In this document: positions 1 through 7,234 of the stretch, piece after piece
How positions within the stretch are numbered: the stretch's first letter is position 1
Layout: the number at the start of each line of letters is the position of its first letter
Assembly: GCA_026125835.1 (NCBI GenBank)
Contig: JAHCKJ010000017.1
Location: 1-15,955 of the forward strand
DNA: 15,955 bases
From: Sphingopyxis sp.
GTDB taxonomy: Bacteria > Pseudomonadota > Alphaproteobacteria > Sphingomonadales > Sphingomonadaceae
Direction of reading: 5' to 3'
The notes under the pieces: model-generated
The model's database searches: none
Told to the model about the DNA's origin: nothing
Seen by the model: the letters and a program-made list of their open reading frames with translations, nothing else
Position numbers and translations under genes: made by a program

Positions 1-746
1 GCACCGACGTGCTGGTCGACAATGTTTATGTGCGCGGCGCATCGGACGCCGGCATCTATGTCGGCCAATCGAAGAACATCGTCGTGCGCGAATCGATCGC
101 CACCGAAAATGTCGCGGGGATCGAGATCGAGAACAGCTATAACGCCGACGTCCACGACAATATCGCGATGAAAAATACCGGCGGCATTCTGGTGTTCGAC
201 CTGCCCAGCCTGCCGATGCAAGGCGGGCACAATGTCCGGGTCTTCGACAATATCGTCAGCGACAACAGCACGCCGAACTTTGCGCCGAAGGGCAATATCG
301 TCGCGAGCGTGCCGACCGGCACCGGGGTGCTGGTGATGGCGAACCGCAATGTCGAGATTTTCGACAATGTGTTCGACAATAACGGCACCGCCAATGTGAT
401 GATCGTCGGGTACCGCTACGAGCATAAGGATCCGAAGTACCAGCCGCTGCCGCGCGCGATCGTGGTGCGCGACAATGTGCATGGCAAGGCGGGTTATGCG
501 CCGAAATTTCCCGGCGGCGAGCAGATCGCGGCGGCGATGGGCGGCGCGATTCCGCCGGTGCTGTGGGACGGGTCGGGCGATGCGATCGTGCTTGACGAGG
601 TGGGGGTGCTGTCGTTGAACCTGCCCGATGTCGCGACGCCGCAAAGCGATGCGAAGCCGTCGCCGGCTGATTTGTCCAAAGGGACGCCGCCCGCGGCGCT
701 GCCCGCAATCAAGTTGCCTGAAAGCATGGAGGCCAAGGTCCGGTGA
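1..746 (+). CDS. Parallel beta-helix repeat protein (5' end outside window)
   Basis: The reading frame is open from the first bases, so the start lies upstream; the GTG at 9 is only the first in-window start codon. The visible ~247 residues consist of short repeated segments with regular Asn/Asp-Asn and hydrophobic positions (for example NVEIFDNVFDNN and NVRVFDNIVSDN). This is the signature of a right-handed parallel beta-helix (pectate-lyase-like NosD/CASH-type coils). The helix occupies roughly the first 160 visible residues, followed by a less regular Pro/Ala-rich tail. The stop overlaps the next gene's start as GTGA, so the two are probably translationally coupled. I recall that beta-helix proteins of this type (TIGR03805) regularly pair with the SO2930/HNE_0200 diheme cytochrome family, which is what follows here. 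Export is likely but the signal region is not in the window. No catalytic residues can be assigned and the substrate is unknown. Confidence 0.85.
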   Translation, partial: TDVLVDNVYVRGASDAGIYVGQSKNIVVRESIATENVAGIEIENSYNADVHDNIAMKNTGGILVFDLPSLPMQGGHNVRVFDNIVSDNSTPNFAPKGNIVASVPTGTGVLVMANRNVEIFDNVFDNNGTANVMIVGYRYEHKDPKYQPLPRAIVVRDNVHGKAGYAPKFPGGEQIAAAMGGAIPPVLWDGSGDAIVLDEVGVLSLNLPDVATPQSDAKPSPADLSKGTPPAALPAIKLPESMEAKVR

Positions 747-1774
747 AGCGCTGGCTGGCGGTTCTTGTCGCGACGGCTCTGATCGCCGCCGACGGAGCGG
801 CGACGGTGATCGAGCCCCCGCCACCGAAAGACGCCGCGATTCAGGGCGACGCCATGCCCGCCAAACTGTCGGATTTCGGCTTTGAGTTCGACCGCAATCA
901 CCGGCCAAACCATGCCTTCGCCTATTCGCTGCGCACACCGTTGTTCAGTGACTATGCCGGGAAAGACCGCTTCATTTATCTGCCGCGGGGCAGTGCGGCG
1001 CGGTTCGACCGCGACGGTTCGATCGCCTTTCCGGTCGGCACCGTCATTTTCAAAAGCTTTGGCTGGCCCGACTGGAACGGCGGCAGGCCGGTCGAGACGC
1101 GGCTGCTGATCCACCGCAAGAAGGGTTGGGTAGCGCTTCCCTATATCTGGGATGCCGACGGCAGGGATGCGACGCTGGCGGTCGGCGGACGGCGGGTGCC
1201 GGTGACGTTCAAGAGCCCAGATGGCGATACGCACAACATTCGCTATGCCGTACCCAACATGAACCAGTGCAAGGAATGCCACAGCCTGAACGGCGCCATC
1301 GTGCCGATCGGCCCAAAGGCGGCGAATATCGATTTCGAGGCAGTGGGTGCGGCCTATCTGCCGCTTCCGTCCACCGCCCGGTCAGTGCCCGCCATGCCGC
1401 GTTGGGACGATCCCGCGACGGGCAGCGTCGCGACCCGCGCGCGCGCCTATCTCGACGTCAATTGCGCGCATTGCCACAATCCGGCGGGCAGCGCGTCGAA
1501 CAGCGGGTTGTTCCTGCGCTGGACCGACAATCCGGCGGGGGTCAACTACGGTATCGGCAAGCGCCCGACTGCGGCGGGGCGCGGCAGCGGTGGCATGGAT
1601 TTCGCGATTGCACCGGGCGATCCGGCGCACAGCTTCATGATCTATCGCCTCGAAAGCACCGATCCCGGCATCGCGATGCCCGAGGTCGGGCGATCGACGG
1701 TGCATAAAGAGGGCGCGGCATTGTTGCGGCAATGGATTGCGGAAATGCCGAAGGGCGGGCAGAAGGCACCCTAA
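743..1774 (+). CDS. SO2930/HNE_0200-family diheme c-type cytochrome
   Basis: This 343-residue protein starts at a GTG that overlaps the preceding stop by four bases (GTGA). The N-terminus is a short basic-hydrophobic leader (MKRWLAVLVATALIAADGAA), so it is probably exported to the periplasm. Two covalent heme-binding CxxCH motifs are visible: CKECH at about residues 176-180 and CAHCH at about 241-245. A Met in AMPEVGRS (about 311-318) is a plausible distal ligand for the second heme. The region before the first heme (about 40-170) has no recognisable enzyme motif. The arrangement matches the conserved family named after Shewanella SO_2930 and Hyphomonas HNE_0200, known to occur next to a beta-helix protein. 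An electron-transfer role is inferred from the hemes; the physiological partner is unknown. A REP-like repeat lies downstream rather than a classic terminator. Confidence 0.9.
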   Translation: MKRWLAVLVATALIAADGAATVIEPPPPKDAAIQGDAMPAKLSDFGFEFDRNHRPNHAFAYSLRTPLFSDYAGKDRFIYLPRGSAARFDRDGSIAFPVGTVIFKSFGWPDWNGGRPVETRLLIHRKKGWVALPYIWDADGRDATLAVGGRRVPVTFKSPDGDTHNIRYAVPNMNQCKECHSLNGAIVPIGPKAANIDFEAVGAAYLPLPSTARSVPAMPRWDDPATGSVATRARAYLDVNCAHCHNPAGSASNSGLFLRWTDNPAGVNYGIGKRPTAAGRGSGGMDFAIAPGDPAHSFMIYRLESTDPGIAMPEVGRSTVHKEGAALLRQWIAEMPKGGQKAP

Positions 1775-1791
1775 AGGTTGCTTTCCAAATT

Positions 1792-1878
1792 CCGTTTGCC
1801 CTGAGCTTGTCGAAGGGCCGTCCTTTCTTTGCGGCGTCCAAAGGAAGAACGGTGCTTCGACAAGCTCAGCACAAACGG
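1792..1878. repeat. Composite REP-like inverted repeat with two self-folding arms
   Basis: Two 30-nt arms (1792-1821 and 1849-1878) are inverted copies differing at four positions, and a short inner stem lies between them (TCCTTT 1821-1826 against AAAGGA 1840-1845). Each arm carries the core CTGAGCTTGTCGAAG or its complement. Each arm can also fold alone: GCCCT 1798-1802 with AGGGC 1814-1818, and GTGCT 1852-1856 with AGCAC 1868-1872. The arm differences fall in these small stems and are compensatory. I recall this core as dispersed between genes in sphingomonads. The repeat fills most of the 140-nt gap between the cytochrome and maiA. It may block or end transcription, but no T-run follows. 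No RAYT-type transposase is in the window. Confidence 0.8.
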
Positions 1879-1914
1879 CGTTGGGGCGGCACAAATTTTG
1901 ATGGTGAACTTCGC

Positions 1915-2547
1915 ATGACCCAACTCGTCCTCCACGATTATTTCCGCTCCTCGGCGAGCTATCGCGTTCGTATCGCGCTGAACCTGAAAGGGCTGGATTA
2001 CGAGCGTGTCGAGGTCAGCCTGATTGCGGGCGAACAGCGCAGCGATGCGTATCTGGAACTCAACGCCCAGGGATTCGTCCCGATGCTGGTCGCTGACGGC
2101 GAAGCGATCATCCAGAGCATGGCGATCATCGACTGGCTCGACCGCGCCTTTCCCGAGCCGCGCCTCATCCCCGACGACGCGATGCCGCGCGCCGTCGCGC
2201 TGGCGCAGGCGCAGGTGGTGGCGAGCGACATCCACCCGCTGAACAACCTGCGAGTGCTCAAATATCTGACCAAGGACCTGGGGCTGAACGAGCAGACCAA
2301 GGACCGCTGGATCGCAACATGGATCGCGCAAGGGTTCGAGGCGCTCGAGGCGATGGCGGGCGACGCACGCTATCTGGGCGGCGATGCGCCGGGGATCGCC
2401 GACTGCTGCCTGGTGCCGCAGATGTATAATGCGCGCCGGTTCGGCGTGCCGCTCGACGAATATCCGCGCTTGGTCGCGATCGACGCTGCCTGCGTGGACT
2501 TGGAGGCATTCCAGAAGGCGCATCCCGACGCGGTGAAGCCCGCGTGA
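1915..2547 (+). CDS. maiA: Maleylacetoacetate isomerase (zeta-class glutathione S-transferase)
   Basis: MaiA isomerises maleylacetoacetate to fumarylacetoacetate using glutathione, the penultimate step of tyrosine/homogentisate degradation in the cytosol. The 210-residue product has the usual family length. The N-terminal thioredoxin-like domain carries SSASYRVRIALN (12-23), the family SS-x-S-[WY]-RVRIAL signature, then VPML (55-58, expected cis-Pro) and QSMAIIDWL (67-75), which bind glutathione. The helical C-terminal domain has the typical IHPLNNLRVLKYL (106-118). The ATG at 1915 is chosen because homology begins there; upstream in-frame starts would read through the REP-like repeat. In the signature the usual Cys after the two serines is Ala14, while the catalytic Ser is kept. 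The stop overlaps the next gene (GTGA). None of the other tyrosine-degradation genes (hmgA, fahA) are in the window. Confidence 0.92.
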   Translation: MTQLVLHDYFRSSASYRVRIALNLKGLDYERVEVSLIAGEQRSDAYLELNAQGFVPMLVADGEAIIQSMAIIDWLDRAFPEPRLIPDDAMPRAVALAQAQVVASDIHPLNNLRVLKYLTKDLGLNEQTKDRWIATWIAQGFEALEAMAGDARYLGGDAPGIADCCLVPQMYNARRFGVPLDEYPRLVAIDAACVDLEAFQKAHPDAVKPA

Positions 2548-4592
2548 TCCCCCTGCTGACTGTTACTGCGCTGCTCGTCTTACCTGCTGCGGCGGAGGCG
2601 CAGGACGTAGTGTCTGAGGAACCCGAGATATTGATTGCGGATAGGCGCCGTCCCGATCGACAGGAAATCGTCGTCACCGGGTCGGGGGCGCTGCGGCCGA
2701 CAAAGAGCGACTCGGTACAGGGCGTCGCACTGATCGGCGACCTCGACCCCGGCGTTGGCGCGCGGATCGAAAATTGTCTGCGCGACGAAGCCGGCATCGT
2801 CCAGTTCCGCCGATCCGACGGGCGCAGCGCCCATCCAACAAGCCAAGGCGTGACCTTGCGCGGCCTGGGCGGCAACGCATCGAGCCGCGCGTTGGTGACC
2901 CTGGACGGAATCCCGCAGGCCGATCCCTTCGGCGGCTGGGTTGCCTGGTCGGCCTATGACGCGATCAACCTCGGCGGCATTCTTGTCACGCGCGGGGGCG
3001 GCAGCGGCACTGACGGACCCGGCGCGCTCGCCGGGACGATCGGGCTGTTTTCCACGATGACCGACGGCGCCGAGGCAAGCCTTGCCTATGGCAGCCGCGG
3101 CAGTTGGGACGCCTCGGCTAGCGCCGGTGGCAGGTTGGGCCACGGGCAGGTCGCGCTCGACGGCCGCTACAGCCGTGGCGACGGTTTCATCCCGGTTTCG
3201 CAGGGCCAGCGCGGCCTCGTCGACCGCGCCGCGCCTTACGAACAGGGCGGTCTCGGCGTTCGGCTGCGCTTCGACGCGGGTGTTGACAGCCGCATCGAGG
3301 CGAGCCTGCGCGGCTTCGCCGACCGGCGCGACCGCGGGACCGATTTCTCCGCGAGCAAGACCGACGGCGTCGACGCCAGCCTGCGTTTCGTCCACGACCC
3401 CGTCGGAGCGACGCAGTGGCTCGCGCTCGCTTATGTGCAGGTCCGCGATTTCGAGAGCGGTTTCGCGAGCGTCGCAGCAGGGCGGAACAGCGTTGCACCG
3501 GCGCTGTTCCAGCGCGTGCCCGCCACCGGACTTGGCGCGCGCTTCGAACTGCGTCCGGCGATCGGCGATGCCAATCCGCTACGCGTCGGCGCCGACTGGC
3601 GCCGCACGACGGGCCGGACCGAGGAGGATTTCTTCTTCAGCGGCGTCACGCCGGGACGCCACCGCATCGCGGGCGGCAGCAGCGATACGGTAGGCGTCTT
3701 TGCCGAATGGGAGTCGGGCGATCCCGGCAACAGCCTGCTCTGGACGCTCGGCGGCCGCCTCGACCGCTGGTGGCTCGGTGACGGTTATCGGCTCGAGCGC
3801 AACATCGGCGGGACGACGATCACCGACCTCGGCTTTAGGGCGCGGCAGGGCTGGGAGGGTAGCGGCCGCGTCGGCGTTCGCTGGACGTCGGATGCGTTAT
3901 CGCTGCGCGCCGCAGCCTATCGTGGTTGGCGCCTGCCGACGCTCAACGAGCTTTACCGGCCTTTCCGGGTTGGCGCCGCTGTCACCAACGCGAACGAGGC
4001 ATTGGTCCCCGAACGGCTGTGGGGCGGCGAGATGGGCGCCGATTGGAACAGCGGCGACACGAAGTTGTCGACGACATTGTTTGCCAATCATCTGGCCAAC
4101 GCGATTGCCAATGTGACCTTGGCGCCGAACCTGAACCAGCGGCAGAATCTGGACGCCATCGACAGCATGGGCGTCGAGGTCAGCGCCGAACAGCGGATCG
4201 GCCCGGCAACGCTCCGCGCAACGTACGCTTTCACCGATGCGAAGGTCGATGCGTCGGGCGCCGCGGTGCGGCTCGACGGGCGCCGTCCAGCCCAGATCGC
4301 GAAGCATGGCGGCAGCGTGTCGCTGCGCAGCAATAGTGACGGGCGGTTCGGCGGCTTTGCGACACTGCGCTATGTCGGCAAACAGAATGAGGATGATCTG
4401 GGACTGCTGGTGCTGGACGACGCGCTGACGCTCGACGCGGGGCTGACCTGGCGGCTGGCGGATGCGATCAGCATCGAGGCGCGCGGCGAGAATCTGTTTG
4501 ACGAACTCGTGCCCTCCGCGATCTCGTCGGCGGGCATCGTCGAGCGCGCAACACCGCGAACCTTGTGGATCGGCGCGCGCGTGTCGTTCTGA
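2544..4592 (+). CDS. TonB-dependent outer-membrane receptor
   Basis: This 682-residue protein begins at a GTG overlapping the maiA stop (GTGA). A signal peptide ends near AEAQ (17-20). A TonB-box-like EIVVTG lies at 41-46. The plug domain spans about 50-170, with conserved GVTLRGLGGNASSRALVTLDG (positions 102-122) and a GG-W-AY stretch after it. The remainder (about 175-682) is alternating beta-barrel sequence ending in LWIGARVSF, with the terminal Phe expected for outer-membrane insertion. It should import a ligand across the outer membrane using TonB energy. The substrate cannot be told from sequence; siderophores, cobalamin-like compounds or other organics are all possible. No transporter or FecR/sigma partner is adjacent. 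Coupling to maiA might hint at an aromatic or amino-acid-related ligand, but this is weak inference. Confidence 0.92.
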   Translation: MIPLLTVTALLVLPAAAEAQDVVSEEPEILIADRRRPDRQEIVVTGSGALRPTKSDSVQGVALIGDLDPGVGARIENCLRDEAGIVQFRRSDGRSAHPTSQGVTLRGLGGNASSRALVTLDGIPQADPFGGWVAWSAYDAINLGGILVTRGGGSGTDGPGALAGTIGLFSTMTDGAEASLAYGSRGSWDASASAGGRLGHGQVALDGRYSRGDGFIPVSQGQRGLVDRAAPYEQGGLGVRLRFDAGVDSRIEASLRGFADRRDRGTDFSASKTDGVDASLRFVHDPVGATQWLALAYVQVRDFESGFASVAAGRNSVAPALFQRVPATGLGARFELRPAIGDANPLRVGADWRRTTGRTEEDFFFSGVTPGRHRIAGGSSDTVGVFAEWESGDPGNSLLWTLGGRLDRWWLGDGYRLERNIGGTTITDLGFRARQGWEGSGRVGVRWTSDALSLRAAAYRGWRLPTLNELYRPFRVGAAVTNANEALVPERLWGGEMGADWNSGDTKLSTTLFANHLANAIANVTLAPNLNQRQNLDAIDSMGVEVSAEQRIGPATLRATYAFTDAKVDASGAAVRLDGRRPAQIAKHGGSVSLRSNSDGRFGGFATLRYVGKQNEDDLGLLVLDDALTLDAGLTWRLADAISIEARGENLFDELVPSAISSAGIVERATPRTLWIGARVSF

Positions 4593-4628
4593 CCTTCACA
4601 GGACGGCGATTGTCGATAAGAACCGAGC

Positions 4629-5075
4629 ATGGCCGCCAAAAAGCTGAACCTCGACAATTTCCTGCCCTATCGGCTGTCGATCGCGTCGAACGCGCTGTCG
4701 GAACGGATTGCGGCCGAATATCAGAACCGCTTTGGGCTCAAGATCCCCGAGTGGCGGTTGATGGCGGTGTTGGGGGAAGGCAAGCCCAAGACCCAGCGCG
4801 AACTGGTCGAGGCGACGCGAATGGACAAGGTGACCGTCAACCGCGCCGCCAAAGCACTGGCCGAGCGGCAATTGATCGCGCGGCAAGCCCATGCCGTCGA
4901 CGGGCGGTCGCATCATCTGGAACTCACCGAAACGGGCTGGTCTCTGTACGACGCGATCGTTCCGGCCGCATTGGCCAGCGAGGCGCGGCTTGAATCGAAC
5001 ATCACGGCGGCCGAGCGCGCGACGATGATGGCGATCCTTGCCAAGTTGACCGCTGCCGCCGAAGATTATGCCTGA
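4629..5075 (+). CDS. MarR-family winged-helix transcriptional regulator
   Basis: This 148-residue protein has the MarR layout: an N-terminal dimerisation helix (about 8-36, LPYRLSIASNALSERIAAEY), then a winged helix at about 40-103 including EWRLMAVLGE, TQRELVEATRMDKVTVNRAAKAL (positions 56-78, helix-turn-helix with recognition helix) and the wing around D91-G-R. A C-terminal dimerisation helix closes it. It starts 36 nt after the receptor gene, probably the head of a new transcription unit, although I see no convincing promoter in that gap. Its end overlaps the next gene by eight bases (5068-5075), so it is cotranslated with the PqqD/HprK-related cassette. It is a plausible local regulator of that cassette; the ligand is unknown. 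Confidence 0.9.
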   Translation: MAAKKLNLDNFLPYRLSIASNALSERIAAEYQNRFGLKIPEWRLMAVLGEGKPKTQRELVEATRMDKVTVNRAAKALAERQLIARQAHAVDGRSHHLELTETGWSLYDAIVPAALASEARLESNITAAERATMMAILAKLTAAAEDYA

Positions 5076-5349
5076 TCCTGCCTATCGCGCCGCGCCGCCC
5101 GGCGCGCTGCGCGTCGAGCCGCTGGGCGAATTGACTGCGATCTTCGACCGCCGGTCGATGCAGACGCATCTGGTGGTGTCGCCGATGCCCGAAATTTTGG
5201 CGGCAATGGGTGCGGATGATTGCGATGCAGCGACGCTCGCGACGCGGCTCGCCGAACGCTTCGACATCGACGGCGACGACGCGGTGCAGCCTATCCTGGC
5301 CGAGCGGCTGGATGAACTGGCTGCGATGGGGCTGGTGGCGCGCGCGTGA
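5068..5349 (+). CDS. PqqD-like small protein of the HPr-rel-A system
   Basis: This 93-residue protein has a PqqD-like arrangement: beta strands in the first half (RVEPLGELTAIFDRRSMQTH) followed by helices with the DAATLATRLAERFD and ILAERLDELAAMGLVA pattern typical of PqqD/RRE-type domains. PqqD-like domains in other systems bind a precursor peptide and present it to a modifying enzyme. I recognise the order PqqD-like, HprK-related kinase, nucleotidyltransferase as the 'HPr-rel-A' system (as I recall, TIGR04353 for this member). The ATG overlaps the end of the MarR gene by eight bases and the stop overlaps the kinase start (GTGA). Peptide chaperone function is inferred from the family, and no cognate peptide gene is visible. 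The call rests mainly on context because the protein is short and divergent. Confidence 0.78.
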   Translation: MPDPAYRAAPPGALRVEPLGELTAIFDRRSMQTHLVVSPMPEILAAMGADDCDAATLATRLAERFDIDGDDAVQPILAERLDELAAMGLVARA

Positions 5350-6212
5350 GGCACGGCATTCGCATCGTCGTCGGCCCGGTGCAATTTCGCATCGGCAGCG
5401 ACTGGGCCGAACCGATCGCTGCGCTTGAGACGCTGTACCGCGGCTATCCCCAGGACGACTCGCGGCCTGCCGAAGCCACGGTGCGGCTGTTCGCGGCGCG
5501 GCCGTGGCGGCGCTGGATACGGCCGTCGGTGCATATCGGCGGCGATTTTGTCGTTCCAGACGCGCTGCCGTTGCCGCTGTCGATGGGGCTGCTCGCTGCC
5601 GAAATGGGGATGAATTTACAGGTCGCGCTCGGCTGGCGGCGGCACATGCTGCTCCACGCCAGCGCGGCCACGAAGGATGGCCGCGCGGTCATCATGTCGG
5701 GGGAATCAGGGTCGGGCAAATCGACGCTCGCGGCGCTGCTCGGTGAGGGGGGGTGGCGGTTGATGGGTGACGAATTCACGCTGATCGATCCGGCGAGCGG
5801 CGACGCGCTGGCGTTCCCGCGCGCGGTGAGCCTCAAGAATGAAGCGATTGCGGAGGTTGCGGCGCAGGTCGATCCGGCTCGGCTCGGGCCATTACTGGCC
5901 GGGACGCCCAAGGGCGACATCCGCCACCTGATCCCGCGGGCCGACGCGATCGCGGCGATGCACGAACCCGCGCGCCCCGCGCTGCTCCTCTTCCCGCGCT
6001 TTGGCGGCGAAGCGAGCATCGAGCCGATGGGCGAGGGCGAGGCGTTCGTGCGGCTGACCGAGGCATCGACCAACTATGTTGCGCTCGGCGAGGCGGGCTT
6101 TGCTGCGTTGACGCGGTTGGTGCGCGACACGCCCGCGTTTGGCATTTCCTACCCCGACAGCGCCGCGGGCATCGCGCTCGTCGAACAATTATGGGCGGAC
6201 GCGGCCCGGTGA
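5346..6212 (+). CDS. HPr kinase-related kinase (HprK-related kinase A)
   Basis: This 288-residue protein starts at a GTG in a GTGA overlap. The C-terminal two thirds match an HPr-kinase fold. They show His104 in MLLHASAA, the P-loop GESGSGKST (119-127) and Asp142 in LMGDEFTLID, where HPrK has its His, Walker A and Asp-Asp residues. FPRAVSLK (157-164) and DIRHLIPR (191-198) follow. The canonical HPrK N-terminal domain is replaced by a different ~95-residue region. It probably uses ATP to phosphorylate a protein or peptide. Related kinases in lasso-peptide clusters phosphorylate the peptide's C-terminal Ser, an established parallel, but the target here is unknown. It is flanked by the PqqD-like protein and the nucleotidyltransferase, as in other HPr-rel-A cassettes (TIGR04352, from memory). 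Confidence 0.88.
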   Translation: MRHGIRIVVGPVQFRIGSDWAEPIAALETLYRGYPQDDSRPAEATVRLFAARPWRRWIRPSVHIGGDFVVPDALPLPLSMGLLAAEMGMNLQVALGWRRHMLLHASAATKDGRAVIMSGESGSGKSTLAALLGEGGWRLMGDEFTLIDPASGDALAFPRAVSLKNEAIAEVAAQVDPARLGPLLAGTPKGDIRHLIPRADAIAAMHEPARPALLLFPRFGGEASIEPMGEGEAFVRLTEASTNYVALGEAGFAALTRLVRDTPAFGISYPDSAAGIALVEQLWADAAR

Positions 6213-7234
6213 GCGCGGTGCGGACCTTCGTCGACCTGCTCGCCGGTCGCCGCGATGCCGCCACGCTGGCGCCGCGCGATTGGGAAGGGGTGATCTGGGT
6301 CGCGCGTAGCGAGGCGATGCTCGCCACGCTGGCGCACCGGTTGGCGGATACCGATTTGCCGCCCACGGTCGCGGCGCTGTTCGCCGACCAGCGCGCCGCC
6401 GCCACCGTCGCGCAGCGCCAGGCGCTGTGGGAGGCCGAGATGGCGCGGCGGGCGCTGGCGCCGCTGGGGATCGAGTTTGTGCTGCTGAAGGGCGCAGCCT
6501 ATGCCGCCGCCGATTTGGCCTGCGCCGCCGGACGGCAGATCGGCGACCTCGATATTTTGGTGTCCGAACCCGATATTCGCCGCGCCGAAAACGCGCTGCT
6601 CAAGGCGGGGTGGGAGTGGGTCAAGTCCGACCCCTATGACGATTTCTATTACCGCGAACATATGCACGAACTGCCGCCGCTGATCCACAAGATGCGCGAC
6701 CGGATGATCGACGTCCACCACACGATCCTGCCACGCACGCACCGGATTACGCCCGACGCGCTGGCCCTAATGAGCGATGCGGTGAAGCGCCCCGATGGTT
6801 TTGGGGTGCTCAACCCGGCCGACATGGCCTGTCATTGCGCCGCGCACATGCTCGCGGACGGCGACTTGCAGGGCGGGTTGCGGAATCTGTGGGACTTCCA
6901 CCTGATGACGCGCGATTTTGTCGCGAACGACCCGGGATTCTGGGAGCAGCTTGACGCACGCGCTCGCTTGCACGGGGTGCAGCAAGTCGTGCAGCGGGCG
7001 GCGCGACTGGCGCGCGACCTTTACGGCGCGGTCCTGCCGCCGGACCGGGACGGGCATGATGCCGCCGACGGCTGGTTCCAGCGGCGCTTGCTCGCGCGCG
7101 ACGATTGGGGCCGGGTGACGAAACCGCTGCTCGAGCAGGCATTTTACGTCCGCTCTCACTGGTTGCGGATGCCGCCCGCAATGCTGACGCGCCACTTGTT
7201 CACCAAATGGCGGAAGGCTAGGGGGAAGGCATGA
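6209..7234 (+). CDS. Nucleotidyltransferase family protein (NTP_transf_5 type), third HPr-rel-A gene
   Basis: The start is placed at the GTG at 6209, which overlaps the kinase stop as GTGA like its neighbours; an ATG at 6191 would add six residues and a 22-nt overlap. The resulting 341-residue protein has a helical N-terminus, then LLKGAAYAA (92-100) and RQIGDLDILV (109-118). The Asp113-x-Asp115 pair is the metal-binding motif of the polymerase-beta nucleotidyltransferase fold, and MIDVHHTIL (166-174) is a further conserved segment. This is the PF14907-type family. Members transfer a nucleotide or act on phosphorylated products, and some sit in lasso-peptide clusters with HprK-like kinases. 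Here it may act on the product of the upstream kinase. The stop overlaps the glmU start (ATGA). Confidence 0.87.
   Translation: MSAVRTFVDLLAGRRDAATLAPRDWEGVIWVARSEAMLATLAHRLADTDLPPTVAALFADQRAAATVAQRQALWEAEMARRALAPLGIEFVLLKGAAYAAADLACAAGRQIGDLDILVSEPDIRRAENALLKAGWEWVKSDPYDDFYYREHMHELPPLIHKMRDRMIDVHHTILPRTHRITPDALALMSDAVKRPDGFGVLNPADMACHCAAHMLADGDLQGGLRNLWDFHLMTRDFVANDPGFWEQLDARARLHGVQQVVQRAARLARDLYGAVLPPDRDGHDAADGWFQRRLLARDDWGRVTKPLLEQAFYVRSHWLRMPPAMLTRHLFTKWRKARGKA

Noticed and set aside
1732..1914. In-frame upstream extension of maiA through the REP-like repeat
   Set aside because: Homology to zeta-class transferases begins at the ATG at 1915, and the extra residues come from the repeat.
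4593..4628. Promoter or small peptide gene before the MarR gene
   Set aside because: The gap is only 36 nt, with no convincing -35/-10 pair, palindrome or start codon with a ribosome-binding site.
6191..6208. ATG at 6191 as start of the nucleotidyltransferase
   Set aside because: Possible, but the GTG at 6209 gives the GTGA overlap seen at neighbouring junctions; the difference is six residues.
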